64,000 nt of DNA from BOKV01 sp041397525 (GTDB lineage: Bacteria > Pseudomonadota > Alphaproteobacteria > Rhizobiales > Rhizobiaceae). The stretch is from positions 124,001 through 188,000 of the forward strand of contig JAWKWL010000002.1 of NCBI GenBank assembly GCA_041397525.1, in the 5' to 3' direction. The notes beneath the pieces are model-generated. The model saw only the letters and a list, made by a program, of their open reading frames with translations, ran no database searches and was not told the DNA's origin. This document shows, one piece after another, positions 34,384 to 43,507 of the stretch. A program made the translations under genes and the position numbers. Position 1 is the first letter of the stretch. Every line of letters starts with the position of its first letter.

Positions 34384-34974
34384 TTAAGCCTTTCCGACAG
34401 CCCTGAAACGGTGAAAACCCCTTTCCGTGACGATGGCATCGAGCGGCACGTCATGGTCCTCACATGGAACATCGTCCACCTCCTGCACGGAAAATGCAAA
34501 TCCGACGCATTGTGGTACGATGCCCTTCGCAACAAGCCTGCTGATCGCCCGGTCATAATGGCCGGCACCATAGCCGATGCGGTTGCCGTTCCGATCATAT
34601 GCGGAGAGCGGCATCAACAGGATTTGAGGGTCCAGCACTTCAGCTTCCGGCCCCGGTCCCGTCGTCCCGAAACCGGTATTCACCAACGTGGCACCTCGCA
34701 CCAGTTCCCGAAAGACGATCGTGGTCTTGTCCATCACCACTGGCAGGCAGAGCCGCGCGCCTTTCTGCCTGAACATGTCCATGACCGGGCGCAAATCGAT
34801 CTCGGAACGGATCGGCAGGAAACCGGCAATGATCGTGCCGGGTTCGAAACCGATTTCAGGCGCGGCATGGGCGGCAGCGGCAAGGCTCCCTTCAATCCTG
34901 GCTACAGGATCAATCGCATCGCGCCTGCCAAGCGCATGCTTGCGCAATTCCGCCTTCAGCTCCTTGCTGCCCAT
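34384..34974 (-). CDS. fthC: 5-formyltetrahydrofolate cyclo-ligase
   Basis: ATP-dependent enzyme that returns 5-formyl-THF to the folate pool as 5,10-methenyl-THF (YgfA in E. coli). The 196 residues include the basic N-terminal phosphate-binding stretch (RKHALGRRDAI), RSEIDLRP, and the signature RIGYGAGHYDRAI. ATG at 34974 is chosen for GGAGG seven bases upstream; an in-frame TTG lies five codons earlier. It follows the 6S RNA gene, exactly as ssrS-ygfA in gammaproteobacteria, and is probably co-transcribed with it. Confidence 0.95.
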   Translation of the reverse strand: MGSKELKAELRKHALGRRDAIDPVARIEGSLAAAAHAAPEIGFEPGTIIAGFLPIRSEIDLRPVMDMFRQKGARLCLPVVMDKTTIVFRELVRGATLVNTGFGTTGPGPEAEVLDPQILLMPLSAYDRNGNRIGYGAGHYDRAISRLVAKGIVPQCVGFAFSVQEVDDVPCEDHDVPLDAIVTERGFHRFRAVGKA

Positions 34975-35034
34975 GGCCTTCCTCCGCAAACAGGGAAACG
35001 GTTCGGGTTTCAGTCCCGGGCGGGTTGGAAGGAA

Positions 35035-35195
35035 GGCGGCGAGCCACCTTGGCCGTCAGATTTTTACGATCCCGGGAACCTACTAAGTAGGTGGGCGCCG
35101 TTTTGCGCATGTCCACGGACACACACAGGGACAGCTCCCTTTTGGATCGTTAAGGCCCCGGGGATTAGTATGTCCAACGCACCACGCAGCCCGCC
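35035..35195 (-). ncRNA. ssrS: 6S RNA
   Basis: Regulatory RNA that mimics an open promoter and binds RNA polymerase-sigma70. On the minus strand, between zapA and fthC (the conserved 6S position), lies a roughly 160-nt segment that folds as a long rod. A closing stem joins GGCGGGC (5' end, about 35195) to GCTCGCCGCC (3' end, about 35035). A central bulge is bounded by CCCCGGGG.CC (35156-35163) and CCCGGGATCG (35069-35078). GTTGGACATACT and ATGTCC/GGACAT elements match the alphaproteobacterial 6S pattern I know. TATATC on the minus strand about 7-12 nt upstream of the 5' end is a plausible -10. The ends are approximate. Confidence 0.88.
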
Positions 35196-35297
35196 TTAGC
35201 GAGATATAGAGCCGCCATCTCCCAATCGCCACAAGTTTCTTTCACGCCACAGGATTTTCATTGGGAGACTGGTGGATCGGCGAATTGTTATCGGCCC

Positions 35298-35666
35298 TCA
35301 GACATTTCTTGGTCCGTTCAGCCGGGCGTTGATCGTTTCGATTTTTTCGGCAGCTTGGTGGATTTGGCTGGCCAGCTCGCTTTCGCTGCTGATGGCATGT
35401 TCTAGCGCCTGGTCGCGGCTGGCGCGCAAAGTGGCAATATCTGCCTCCATGCTCTTGAGCCTGCGGCGCATCTCGATCAGCTCATCTGTGACCATGACAC
35501 CTGCCATTACCGTCAGTCGCTGGTCGCCAATCTCGCCAAACGCTCCCTTGAGCCGACCAACATAGGTGTCGAAGGTTTCAGCCAGGAATTGCAGGTGACC
35601 CTCCTGCCCTTCATCGCAGGCCATGCGGTAGGTCTTGCCATTGATGGTAACGGTTACCTGCGGCAC
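35298..35666 (-). CDS. zapA: Cell division protein ZapA
   Basis: Small FtsZ-ring stabiliser, 122 residues. It has an N-terminal beta domain (QVTVTINGKTYRMACDEGQE), the conserved LAETFDTYVGRLKGAFGEIGDQRLTVMAGVM block, and a long C-terminal coiled coil for tetramerisation (about 65-115). It lies 39 bp after a DUF4164 gene and about 100 bp before the 6S RNA, on the same strand. The order zapA-6S-fthC is the classical conserved one. Confidence 0.95.
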   Translation of the reverse strand: MPQVTVTINGKTYRMACDEGQEGHLQFLAETFDTYVGRLKGAFGEIGDQRLTVMAGVMVTDELIEMRRRLKSMEADIATLRASRDQALEHAISSESELASQIHQAAEKIETINARLNGPRNV

Positions 35667-35705
35667 TGATCACCTCACTTCAACACGTACATCGATGGAC
35701 GGATT

Positions 35706-36041
35706 TCAGCCATGTTCCAAACCGGCCTTTCGGTCGAGAACACTGCGAATGGCCTCCATCGCATCGACTAGACGACGCGAAACTTCCTTGTTGGTGTTTT
35801 CCAGCCGTTTTGCGCGAGCTTCCGAACTGTCAAGCGATTCGGCAAGCCTCGCCCGGTCAGCACCAATCCGCTGCACCTCGGCCTCCGCATCTCCCAGCAC
35901 GATCTCGCGCTCAAGACGGGCTTCAATGGAAGATTCCAGCGCATCAAGCGCCTTGTTGAGACGTGCCAATGCTGAGCTGAGTTCACCTGAACCCCTGCCC
36001 GTTCCGTTCTGCGCCGATGTGGTTCCGGAGGAAACACTCAT
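35706..36041 (-). CDS. DUF4164 coiled-coil protein
   Basis: A 111-residue protein with a Ser/Gly/Thr-rich N terminus and an almost entirely helical, heptad-patterned remainder (about 25-105: LARLNKALDALE, EAEVQRIGADRARLAESLD). It matches the DUF4164 family, which in Hyphomicrobiales sits next to zapA. Function unknown; a division-related scaffold is a guess from position. ATG at 36041 is used; a GTG at 36077 would add twelve residues. It is the first gene of the zapA run. Confidence 0.82.
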   Translation of the reverse strand: MSVSSGTTSAQNGTGRGSGELSSALARLNKALDALESSIEARLEREIVLGDAEAEVQRIGADRARLAESLDSSEARAKRLENTNKEVSRRLVDAMEAIRSVLDRKAGLEHG

Positions 36042-36580
36042 ACCCGAATTTGCCCGTCGCGGTCTTGCTTGCCGCACTTTTCCATGGCCACGAGCGCCTT
36101 TGTCGCGTCCGCGAGCCGTCCCTCTTCCCGGTCCCCCTTCCGGATGCCCATGCCGGACGCATTATTCCGGGCATGATGTCAACTGTTGCCTGCACAGCAG
36201 GGCTATCACCTCAGACATCCTCACCACGGCTAAAACGCGTGATTCGTCGTCCTTGCAAGCAGTTACAGCCAAAACATTAGAACTTGCGCGAAATCACCGT
36301 CAACAAGGCTCCCGGTTTTTTCGCCATTTCCGTAACACAGTGCACCGTTTTTTTCGCTGCCGCGCTTTTTTGCTCAACCATCTGCGAGCCGGCATGGCAA
36401 AGATTGACTCACTCGTTTCACCTGCTAAGAGTGCCCCGCCGGAAACTGGAACGGGTTTCAACAACCTTGCATACCAATCCTGAACCAACCCAATCCTGAT
36501 ACATTTGGAACAGGACCTGACCGGGTCAAATGGCTATTTTTCCTGACGCAACTGGACAACATCACTTCGGGCGATAACTC
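36042..36580. other. Long divergent spacer DUF4164 / tkt
   Basis: 539 bp without a convincing gene on either strand; short open frames here have no family resemblance. Promoters for DUF4164 (minus) and tkt (plus) must lie here. It contains several T-rich tracts on the plus strand (36310-36375) and one ATGGCAAA half-site (36394-36401) that recurs as a full palindrome upstream of gap. No ribosome-binding site of note precedes the tkt ATG. Confidence 0.5.
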
Positions 36581-38569
36581 ATGACGCAATCCGCAAAACA
36601 TGCCGAGATGGCAAATGCCATCCGTTTCCTGTCAGCAGACGCTGTGGAAAAGGCGAATTCCGGTCACCCCGGCCTGCCCATGGGCGCGGCGGATGTTGCA
36701 ACGGTGCTTTTCACCCGCTTCATGGAATTTCATCCAAAGCACCCCAACTGGCCTGATCGCGACCGTTTTGTCCTCTCGGCGGGTCATGGTTCGATGCTGC
36801 TTTATTCCGTGCTCTATCTGCTCGGCTATGAAGACATCGACATCAAGGAGATCAAGAATTTCCGCCAGATGGGTTCAAAAACGGCCGGTCACCCTGAGTA
36901 TGGCCATGCTGCCGGGATCGAAACCACCACCGGCCCGCTCGGCCAGGGCATTGCCAATGCCGTTGGCATGGCAATCGCGGAACGCAAGCTCAATGCTGAA
37001 TTCGGCGATGACATTGTTGACCACCGCACATGGTGCCTGGTTGGCGACGGCTGCCTGATGGAGGGTATCTCCCAGGAGGCCATCGCACTCGCTGGTCACC
37101 TCGGGCTCAACAAGCTCGTTGTGCTGTGGGACGACAACCGCATCACCATCGATGGCGCGGTTTCCCTGTCCGACTCGACCGACCAGGTCGCCCGCTTCAA
37201 GGCATCGGGCTGGACAACGATCTGCGTTGACGGCCACAAGCAGGAAGAGATTGCAGCAGCCCTTGCCAAGGCGCAGGAGAGCGACAAGCCGGTGATGATT
37301 GCCTGCCGCACGACCATCGGCTTTGGCGCCCCGACCAAGGCCGGCTCCTCGAAGGTGCACGGTTCACCACTGGGTGCAGAAGAACTCAAGGGCATGCGCA
37401 AGCAGCTTGGCTGGGCATGTGAACCGTTCAAGGTTCCCTCCGAGACACTGGATGCATGGCGAATAGCCGGTCTTCGATCAGGCCAGAAATACAAGGAATG
37501 GGAGAAGCGGTTCCAGGCGCTCGACCCTGAGACTCGGGGCGAATTCGAACGCCGCATGCGCGGCGATCTGCCGGCAGCTTTCGCTGAGGCAATGACCGCC
37601 TACAAAAAGAAGCTAGCCGCGGACCGGCCCACCCTTGCCACGCGCAAGTCATCTGAAAACGCGCTTGAGGTCATCAACGGCGCCTTGCCTGAAACCCTTG
37701 GCGGTTCGGCCGACCTAACCGGCTCCAACAACACCAAGACAAGCCAGACCGGCCCGCTCACCCCTGACGATTTTTCCGGTCGTTACCTGTATTACGGTAT
37801 TCGCGAGCATGGCATGGCTGCAGCCATGAACGGGATTGCGCTGCACGGCGGCCTGATCCCGTACGGCGGCACTTTCCTCGCATTTGCCGACTATTCACGC
37901 CCGGCAATCCGCCTGGCAGCCCTGATGGGCCTGCGCGTTATCCATGTCATGACGCACGATTCCATAGGCCTTGGCGAAGACGGCCCGACCCACCAGCCGG
38001 TGGAGCAGATCGCGGCGCTGCGTGCGATTCCCAACCTGCTTGTGATGCGTCCGGCCGATGCAATGGAAACGGCCGAATGCTGGGAATTGGCTATCGAGCA
38101 TGCCAGGACGCCAAGCGTATTGGCGCTCACCCGCCAGAACCTGCCAACACTTCGTCATGAATACTCGCAGGAAAACCTCTCCGGGCGCGGTGCCTACGAA
38201 TTGGCCAAGGCCAGCGAAGACGAGGCAAGCGTCTCGATTTTTGCCTCCGGCTCCGAAGTCGCTATCGCCATCGAGGCGCAGCAGGAACTTGAAGCTGCCG
38301 GAATTGCGACCCGCGTCGTGTCTGTCCCCAGCTTCGAGCTCTTCGAAGCCCAAAGCGCCCAATACCGCAAATCAGTCATTGGCACGGCACGAGTCAGGAT
38401 CGCTGTCGAAGCTGCGGTGGCGCAAGGCTGGCAGCGCTTCATTGGCGAAGACGGTATCTTCATAGGCATGAACGGCTTTGGTGCATCTGCCCCCTATGAG
38501 GAACTCTACAAGCATTTCGGCATCACTTCGGCTGCCGTCGTCAAGGCAGCAAAGGCGAAACTGAAATAG
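36581..38569 (+). CDS. tkt: Transketolase
   Basis: Thiamine diphosphate enzyme of the non-oxidative pentose phosphate pathway (and Calvin cycle where present). The 662 residues have the family blocks AVEKANSGHPGLPMGAAD near the N terminus, the TPP motif GDGCLMEGISQEA, the catalytic HDSIGLGEDGPTHQPVEQ, and SGSEVAIAIEAQ in the C-terminal domain. It leads the plus-strand central-carbon cluster tkt-gap-DUF1272-pgk. A 190-bp gap with a palindrome follows before gap, so the two may be separately controlled. Confidence 0.97.
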   Translation: MTQSAKHAEMANAIRFLSADAVEKANSGHPGLPMGAADVATVLFTRFMEFHPKHPNWPDRDRFVLSAGHGSMLLYSVLYLLGYEDIDIKEIKNFRQMGSKTAGHPEYGHAAGIETTTGPLGQGIANAVGMAIAERKLNAEFGDDIVDHRTWCLVGDGCLMEGISQEAIALAGHLGLNKLVVLWDDNRITIDGAVSLSDSTDQVARFKASGWTTICVDGHKQEEIAAALAKAQESDKPVMIACRTTIGFGAPTKAGSSKVHGSPLGAEELKGMRKQLGWACEPFKVPSETLDAWRIAGLRSGQKYKEWEKRFQALDPETRGEFERRMRGDLPAAFAEAMTAYKKKLAADRPTLATRKSSENALEVINGALPETLGGSADLTGSNNTKTSQTGPLTPDDFSGRYLYYGIREHGMAAAMNGIALHGGLIPYGGTFLAFADYSRPAIRLAALMGLRVIHVMTHDSIGLGEDGPTHQPVEQIAALRAIPNLLVMRPADAMETAECWELAIEHARTPSVLALTRQNLPTLRHEYSQENLSGRGAYELAKASEDEASVSIFASGSEVAIAIEAQQELEAAGIATRVVSVPSFELFEAQSAQYRKSVIGTARVRIAVEAAVAQGWQRFIGEDGIFIGMNGFGASAPYEELYKHFGITSAAVVKAAKAKLK

Positions 38570-38605
38570 CCGCAATTCGGGCATTCCCGGCCCAATGCTG
38601 ACGGG

Positions 38606-38634
38606 ATGGCAAAAAGGTCGCACCATTTTGCCAT
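38606..38634. promoter_or_regulatory. Long palindrome in the tkt-gap spacer (candidate operator)
   Basis: Perfect 9-bp inverted repeat ATGGCAAAA / TTTTGCCAT with an 11-bp spacer, so the half-site centres are 20 bp (two helical turns) apart, about 125 bp before gap. The AT-rich inner ends and lack of a following T-run make it a poor terminator and a good dimeric-regulator site. The regulator is unknown. Confidence 0.45.
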
Positions 38635-38758
38635 TCCATGCAGGAATTGCCGTATTGGCCGCCGGTTGGCCAAGCGGTATTGAATTTGCAATCAGGCGCA
38701 GCCCATTCAGCCATGAACGATCAGGCTCTCGGCTCGCCACTCACGGAGGTATGCAATC

Positions 38759-39772
38759 ATGGCAGCAAAAATTCGCGTCGCAATCAACGGTTTTGGTCGC
38801 ATCGGACGCAACGTCGTCCGCGCAATCTACGAATCGGGCCGCACCGACATTGACATCGTGGCAATCAACGATCTGGGACCGGTCGAGACAAATGCCCATT
38901 TGCTGCGTTACGATTCAGTTCATGGCCGCTTCCCGCGTGAAGTCACCGTTTCCGGCGACCGCATCCACATCGGCAAGGAAAACTTCAAGGTTCTCGCCGA
39001 GCGCGATCCTTCCAAGCTGCCATGGAAGGAAATGGACATCGACATTGCGATGGAATGTACCGGGCTTTTCACTGCCCGCGACAAGGCTGGCATGCACCTG
39101 GCCGCTGGCGCAAAGCGAGTTCTGATCTCTGCACCGGGTGAGAACGCCGACAAGACCGTCGTTTACGGCGTGAATCACGGCGTCCTGACCAAGGAAGACC
39201 TCATCGTCTCCAATGCATCATGCACCACCAATTGCCTGTCGCCGGTCGCCAAGGTCCTCAACGATGCCATCGGCATTGAAAAGGGCATGATGACCACCAT
39301 CCATTCCTACACGGGCGACCAGCCGACGCTTGATACCATGCACAAGGACCTGTATCGCGGGCGCGCCGCAGCCATGTCGATGATCCCGACTTCGACCGGC
39401 GCGGCAAAGGCAGTTGGTCTCGTGCTGCCGGAATTGAACGGCAAGCTCGACGGCTTCGCCATGCGTGTGCCAACCCCGAACGTCTCGGTAGTCGATCTCA
39501 AATTCATCGCCAAAAAGGCGACTTCCGTTGCCGAGATCAACGACGCGATCAAGTCAGCCGCCAATGGTGCGCTCAAGGGAATCCTTGGCTATACCGAGGA
39601 AAAGCTCGTCTCCATCGATTTCAACCACGACCCGCATTCCTCCGTTTTCCACATGGACCAGACCAAGGTCATGGACGGCACGCTTTGCTCGGTCCTGTCC
39701 TGGTATGACAACGAATGGGGCTTCTCCAACCGCATGGGCGACACTGCCGTGGCGATGGGCAAGCTGATTTGA
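38759..39772 (+). CDS. gap: Glyceraldehyde-3-phosphate dehydrogenase, type I
   Basis: NAD(P)-dependent enzyme of glycolysis and gluconeogenesis. The 337 residues contain the Rossmann start INGFGRIGRNVVRA, the active-site Cys in SNASCTTNCLSPV, the following His in IHSYTGDQPTLD, and a C-terminal WYDNEWGFSNRM. GGAGGT lies nine bases before ATG 38759. Cofactor preference is not settled by eye. A palindrome upstream may mark regulation. A perfect 8-bp hairpin lies just after the stop. Confidence 0.97.
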   Translation: MAAKIRVAINGFGRIGRNVVRAIYESGRTDIDIVAINDLGPVETNAHLLRYDSVHGRFPREVTVSGDRIHIGKENFKVLAERDPSKLPWKEMDIDIAMECTGLFTARDKAGMHLAAGAKRVLISAPGENADKTVVYGVNHGVLTKEDLIVSNASCTTNCLSPVAKVLNDAIGIEKGMMTTIHSYTGDQPTLDTMHKDLYRGRAAAMSMIPTSTGAAKAVGLVLPELNGKLDGFAMRVPTPNVSVVDLKFIAKKATSVAEINDAIKSAANGALKGILGYTEEKLVSIDFNHDPHSSVFHMDQTKVMDGTLCSVLSWYDNEWGFSNRMGDTAVAMGKLI

Positions 39773-39782
39773 GAATGACGAA

Positions 39783-39813
39783 GGGAGGCCTGATTCATGG
39801 ATTCTGGCCTCCC
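39783..39813 (+). terminator. Possible terminator or hairpin after gap
   Basis: Perfect 8-bp stem GGGAGGCC/GGCCTCCC with a 15-base loop, 11 bases after the gap stop. The following bases (ATTGCCTTGC) are not T-rich, so termination would be weak or factor-dependent. Confidence 0.4.
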
Positions 39814-39991
39814 ATTGCCTTGCATTCCCATTTGCAATCATCGCGTCGGCAGTTGTAGCGACAAGACCTGCATACACTGCTGATCGAGACTCCGGTCTCC
39901 ATGGCTCTTGTTGTGAAGGTGATAAGACAGCGCTTTGGGCAGGAGTGAGCTGCGTGGACGGAATCGATCGCAACAGGACTTGAGAAACGCC

Positions 39992-40300
39992 ATGCTTGAG
40001 CTTCGCCCGAACTGTGAGTGCTGCGACTGCGATCTTCGGCCGAATTCTGATCAGGCGATGATCTGCACCTATGAATGCACGTTTTGCGCTGATTGCGTGG
40101 AACATATCCTGCACAATGTCTGTCCCAATTGCGGTGGCGGATTTGTGAAGCGGCCGATCCGGCCGGCAAAATCCTGGCGCCCGACCACCGGCCTCGCCAA
40201 TCATCCTGCATCGCAAAAGCGCATCCATACCCGCTACAGCCGCGACGAGCTGGACGCCTTCAGCGCCACGATACGCACCATTCCGCCTGACCAACGATAG
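39992..40300 (+). CDS. DUF1272 zinc-ribbon protein
   Basis: A 102-residue protein of the DUF1272 family. It starts MLELRPNCECCDCDL and is rich in paired Cys: CECCDCDL, CTYECTFCADC and NVCPNCGGGF, consistent with two zinc-ribbon knuckles. The C-terminal 35 residues are basic and polar. Function unknown. ATG at 39992 is the family start; the open frame upstream has no similarity. It lies 9 bp before pgk, so it is probably translated from the pgk transcript. Confidence 0.85.
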   Translation: MLELRPNCECCDCDLRPNSDQAMICTYECTFCADCVEHILHNVCPNCGGGFVKRPIRPAKSWRPTTGLANHPASQKRIHTRYSRDELDAFSATIRTIPPDQR

Positions 40301-40309
40301 GAACTCGTC

Positions 40310-41503
40310 ATGACCAGCTTCAACACCCTTGATGACATTGACCTTTCCGGCAAGCGCGTTCTGACCCGCGTCGATCTCAACGTGCCGATGGAAAGCGGGC
40401 GCGTAACGGATACCACCCGGATTGAGCGGGTCCTGCCAACCATCCGCGACATTGCGTCAAAGGGTGGCAAGGTCGTTTTGCTGGCGCATTTCGACCGCCC
40501 GAAAGGCAGGGTAGTGCCGGAAATGAGCCTTGCCGGGGTCGTCTCGAAACTGTCGGAACTGCTGGGCAAACCGGTCGCCTTCGGCACGGATTGCGTTGGC
40601 CCGATGGCCGAAGCTGCTGTTGCCGGCATGAGGAACGGCGACGTGGTCCTGCTCGAAAATACTCGTTTCCACGAAGGTGAAGAGAAGAATGACGCAGCCT
40701 TCGCGGCAGCACTTGCTGCCAATGGCGATATCTTCGTCAACGATGCTTTCTCCGCCGCACACCGCGCCCATGCCTCGACCGAAGGCCTGGCGCACATTTT
40801 GCCTGCCGTCGCCGGCCGTTCGATGCAGGCGGAACTCGAAGCGCTTGAAGCCGGTCTCGGCAATCCGCAGAAACCGGTCGTGGCCATAGTTGGCGGCGCC
40901 AAGGTGTCGACCAAGCTCGAACTGCTTTCAAACCTTGTCACCAAGGTCGATGCCCTCGTCATCGGGGGCGGCATGGCCAATACTTTCCTTGCAGCAAAAG
41001 GTATCAATGTCGGCAAATCGCTGTGCGAGCATGACCTGGGTGACACAGCCCGCGCGATCCTTGCCAGCGCGGAAAGAGCCGGTTGTTCGATAGTGCTGCC
41101 GGTGGATGGCGTTGTCGCGCGCGAATTCAAGGCTCATGCTGCCAACGAGACCGTGGATGTGAACGCGATTCCCCATGACGCGATGATGCTCGACATTGGT
41201 CCGAAATCCGTCGAAGTCGTCAGCGGCTGGATCGGCAAGGCAAAGACGCTGGTCTGGAACGGCCCGCTCGGCGCATTCGAGATTGCCCCTTTTGACACCG
41301 CCACACTGGCAGCAGCTAAATTCGCGGCGTCGCAGACCAGGGCGGGAAAACTGGTGTCGGTCGCGGGCGGTGGCGATACTGTCGCCGCGCTCAACCATGC
41401 CGGTGTTGGGGATGAATTCACCTATGTCTCAACCGCTGGCGGCGCTTTTCTCGAATGGATGGAAGGAAAGGAACTGCCGGGCGTGAAGGTGCTGGCCCGC
41501 TAG
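40310..41503 (+). CDS. pgk: Phosphoglycerate kinase
   Basis: Interconverts 1,3-bisphosphoglycerate + ADP and 3-phosphoglycerate + ATP. The 397 residues show VLTRVDLNVPMESGRV, HFDRPKGR, LLENTRFHEGEEKND, the hinge VIGGGMANTF, WNGPLGAFE, and the nucleotide loop VAGGGDTVAALNHAG. Length and motifs are standard. It has AGGAACTCGTC before its ATG and follows DUF1272 by 9 bp. Confidence 0.97.
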   Translation: MTSFNTLDDIDLSGKRVLTRVDLNVPMESGRVTDTTRIERVLPTIRDIASKGGKVVLLAHFDRPKGRVVPEMSLAGVVSKLSELLGKPVAFGTDCVGPMAEAAVAGMRNGDVVLLENTRFHEGEEKNDAAFAAALAANGDIFVNDAFSAAHRAHASTEGLAHILPAVAGRSMQAELEALEAGLGNPQKPVVAIVGGAKVSTKLELLSNLVTKVDALVIGGGMANTFLAAKGINVGKSLCEHDLGDTARAILASAERAGCSIVLPVDGVVAREFKAHAANETVDVNAIPHDAMMLDIGPKSVEVVSGWIGKAKTLVWNGPLGAFEIAPFDTATLAAAKFAASQTRAGKLVSVAGGGDTVAALNHAGVGDEFTYVSTAGGAFLEWMEGKELPGVKVLAR

Positions 41504-41587
41504 GGTCAATCAGCAATCCTATCTTGCAGGAATGACTGGCTTGTGGTTTTTGACGTGCGAAGATGATTTTCCCGTCAGGAGCCAGTT

Positions 41588-43423
41588 ATGCCCGCTTACC
41601 GCTCGAGAACCTCAACCCACGGCCGCAACATGGCGGGCGCCCGCGCGCTGTGGCGCGCGACAGGCATGGGGGACAGCGATTTCGGAAAGCCGATCATCGC
41701 TGTCGTGAACTCCTTCACCCAGTTCGTGCCCGGCCATGTCCATTTGAAGGATCTGGGCCAGCTCGTCGCACGCGAGATCGAAGCCGCAGGTGGCATCGCG
41801 AAGGAATTCAACACCATCGCGGTCGATGACGGTATCGCGATGGGGCATGATGGCATGCTGTATTCGCTGCCGTCGCGCGAGATCATTGCCGACTCGGTCG
41901 AGTACATGGTCAACGCCCACTGCGCCGATGCCATGGTCTGCATCTCTAATTGCGACAAGATCACGCCCGGAATGCTGATGGCCTCGATGCGCCTCAACAT
42001 TCCGACGGTATTTGTGTCCGGCGGACCGATGGAAGCCGGCAAGGTCATCCTCGATGACCAGAAGGAACATGCCATGGACCTCGTGGACGCCATGGTTGCA
42101 GCTGCCGATGACAGGGTCTCCGAGGCTGATGTTGCAAAAATCGAACGTTCAGCCTGCCCGACCTGTGGTTCCTGCTCCGGCATGTTCACGGCAAACTCCA
42201 TGAACTGCCTGACCGAAGCGCTCGGTCTGTCGCTGCCGGGCAACGGTTCGACGCTCGCAACCCATTCCGACCGTGAGCGCCTGTTTCTCGAAGCTGGCCG
42301 CCTGATCGTCGACATTGCCCGCCGCCACTATGACAGGAACGAGGCAGGCCTCCTTCCGCGTGAAATCGCCACAAAGACGGCTTTTGAAAATGCCATGTCG
42401 CTCGACATTGCCATGGGCGGTTCGACCAACACGATTTTGCACCTGCTCGCCGCAGCACAGGAAGGCGAGGTTGATTTCGACCAGTCAGACATTGACCGGC
42501 TTTCGCGCAAGGTTCCCTGCCTTTGCAAGGTCGCGCCGGCAAAATCAGACGTTCACATGGAAGATGTGCACCGCGCCGGCGGCATTTACGCGATCCTTGG
42601 CGAACTTGACCGCGCTGGCCTGCTCGATACCTCCGTCACGACCGTCCACACGCCGACAATGGCACACGCGCTCGACAAATGGGACGTGATGCGCACCAAT
42701 GACGAAGCGGTACACCAGTTTTTCCGTGCTGCGCCCGGCGGTGTGCCAAGCCAGACAGCCTTTTCCCAGTCGCGCCGCTATTCGGAACTCGACCGCGACC
42801 GCAAGGCCGGCGTTATCCGCTCGAAGGAACATGCATTCTCGCAGGACGGCGGGTTGGCCGTGCTCTATGGCAACATCGCCGAGGACGGCTGCGTTGTGAA
42901 AACAGCTGGCGTTGATGAATCCATCCTTGTTTTCTCCGGCCCCGCTTATGTTGTCGAGAGCCAGGATGATGCCGTCAGCGCGATCCTGACCGGCAAGGTC
43001 AGGGAAGGCGATGTCGTGCTGATCCGCTATGAAGGCCCGCGCGGCGGTCCCGGAATGCAGGAAATGCTGTATCCGACGAGCTATCTCAAATCGAAGGGCC
43101 TCGGCAAGGCCTGTGCGCTTGTCACAGACGGCCGCTTCTCCGGCGGCACATCCGGTCTTTCCATCGGCCATGTTTCACCGGAAGCTGCCGAAGGCGGCAC
43201 GATCGGCCTGGTTGAACACGGCGACAGGATCGAAATCGACATACCCAACCGCACGATCAATCTCGCTGTCGACGACGCTACGCTGGCTGAGCGCCGCAAG
43301 GCCAGGGAAGCTGCCGGCTGGCAGCCTGCCAAGCCGCGCAAGCGCAAGGTCAGTACAGCGCTCAGGGCCTATGCCGCACTGACGACGAGTGCCGCCAAGG
43401 GCGCCGTGCGGAAAGTGGATTGA
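41588..43423 (+). CDS. ilvD: Dihydroxy-acid dehydratase
   Basis: Iron-sulfur enzyme that makes the 2-keto acids of valine and isoleucine from dihydroxy acids. The 611 residues have the cluster Cys in ISNCDKITPG and CPTCGSCSGMFTANSMNCLTEALG, plus GPRGGPGMQEML and TDGRFSGGTSG near the C terminus. The start MPAYRSRTSTHGRNMAGARALWRATG is the usual N terminus, with AGGAGCC upstream. It is set between pgk and the aldolase on the same strand; I see no attenuator before it. Confidence 0.97.
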   Translation: MPAYRSRTSTHGRNMAGARALWRATGMGDSDFGKPIIAVVNSFTQFVPGHVHLKDLGQLVAREIEAAGGIAKEFNTIAVDDGIAMGHDGMLYSLPSREIIADSVEYMVNAHCADAMVCISNCDKITPGMLMASMRLNIPTVFVSGGPMEAGKVILDDQKEHAMDLVDAMVAAADDRVSEADVAKIERSACPTCGSCSGMFTANSMNCLTEALGLSLPGNGSTLATHSDRERLFLEAGRLIVDIARRHYDRNEAGLLPREIATKTAFENAMSLDIAMGGSTNTILHLLAAAQEGEVDFDQSDIDRLSRKVPCLCKVAPAKSDVHMEDVHRAGGIYAILGELDRAGLLDTSVTTVHTPTMAHALDKWDVMRTNDEAVHQFFRAAPGGVPSQTAFSQSRRYSELDRDRKAGVIRSKEHAFSQDGGLAVLYGNIAEDGCVVKTAGVDESILVFSGPAYVVESQDDAVSAILTGKVREGDVVLIRYEGPRGGPGMQEMLYPTSYLKSKGLGKACALVTDGRFSGGTSGLSIGHVSPEAAEGGTIGLVEHGDRIEIDIPNRTINLAVDDATLAERRKAREAAGWQPAKPRKRKVSTALRAYAALTTSAAKGAVRKVD

Positions 43424-43507
43424 CCACTGCCTGCCCCGCTGGCGCCGCATGCTATGTTGCCGCGCTGAACCGGTCGCAAGTCAAAGCGGATATCCGCAAA
43501 GCGAAGG

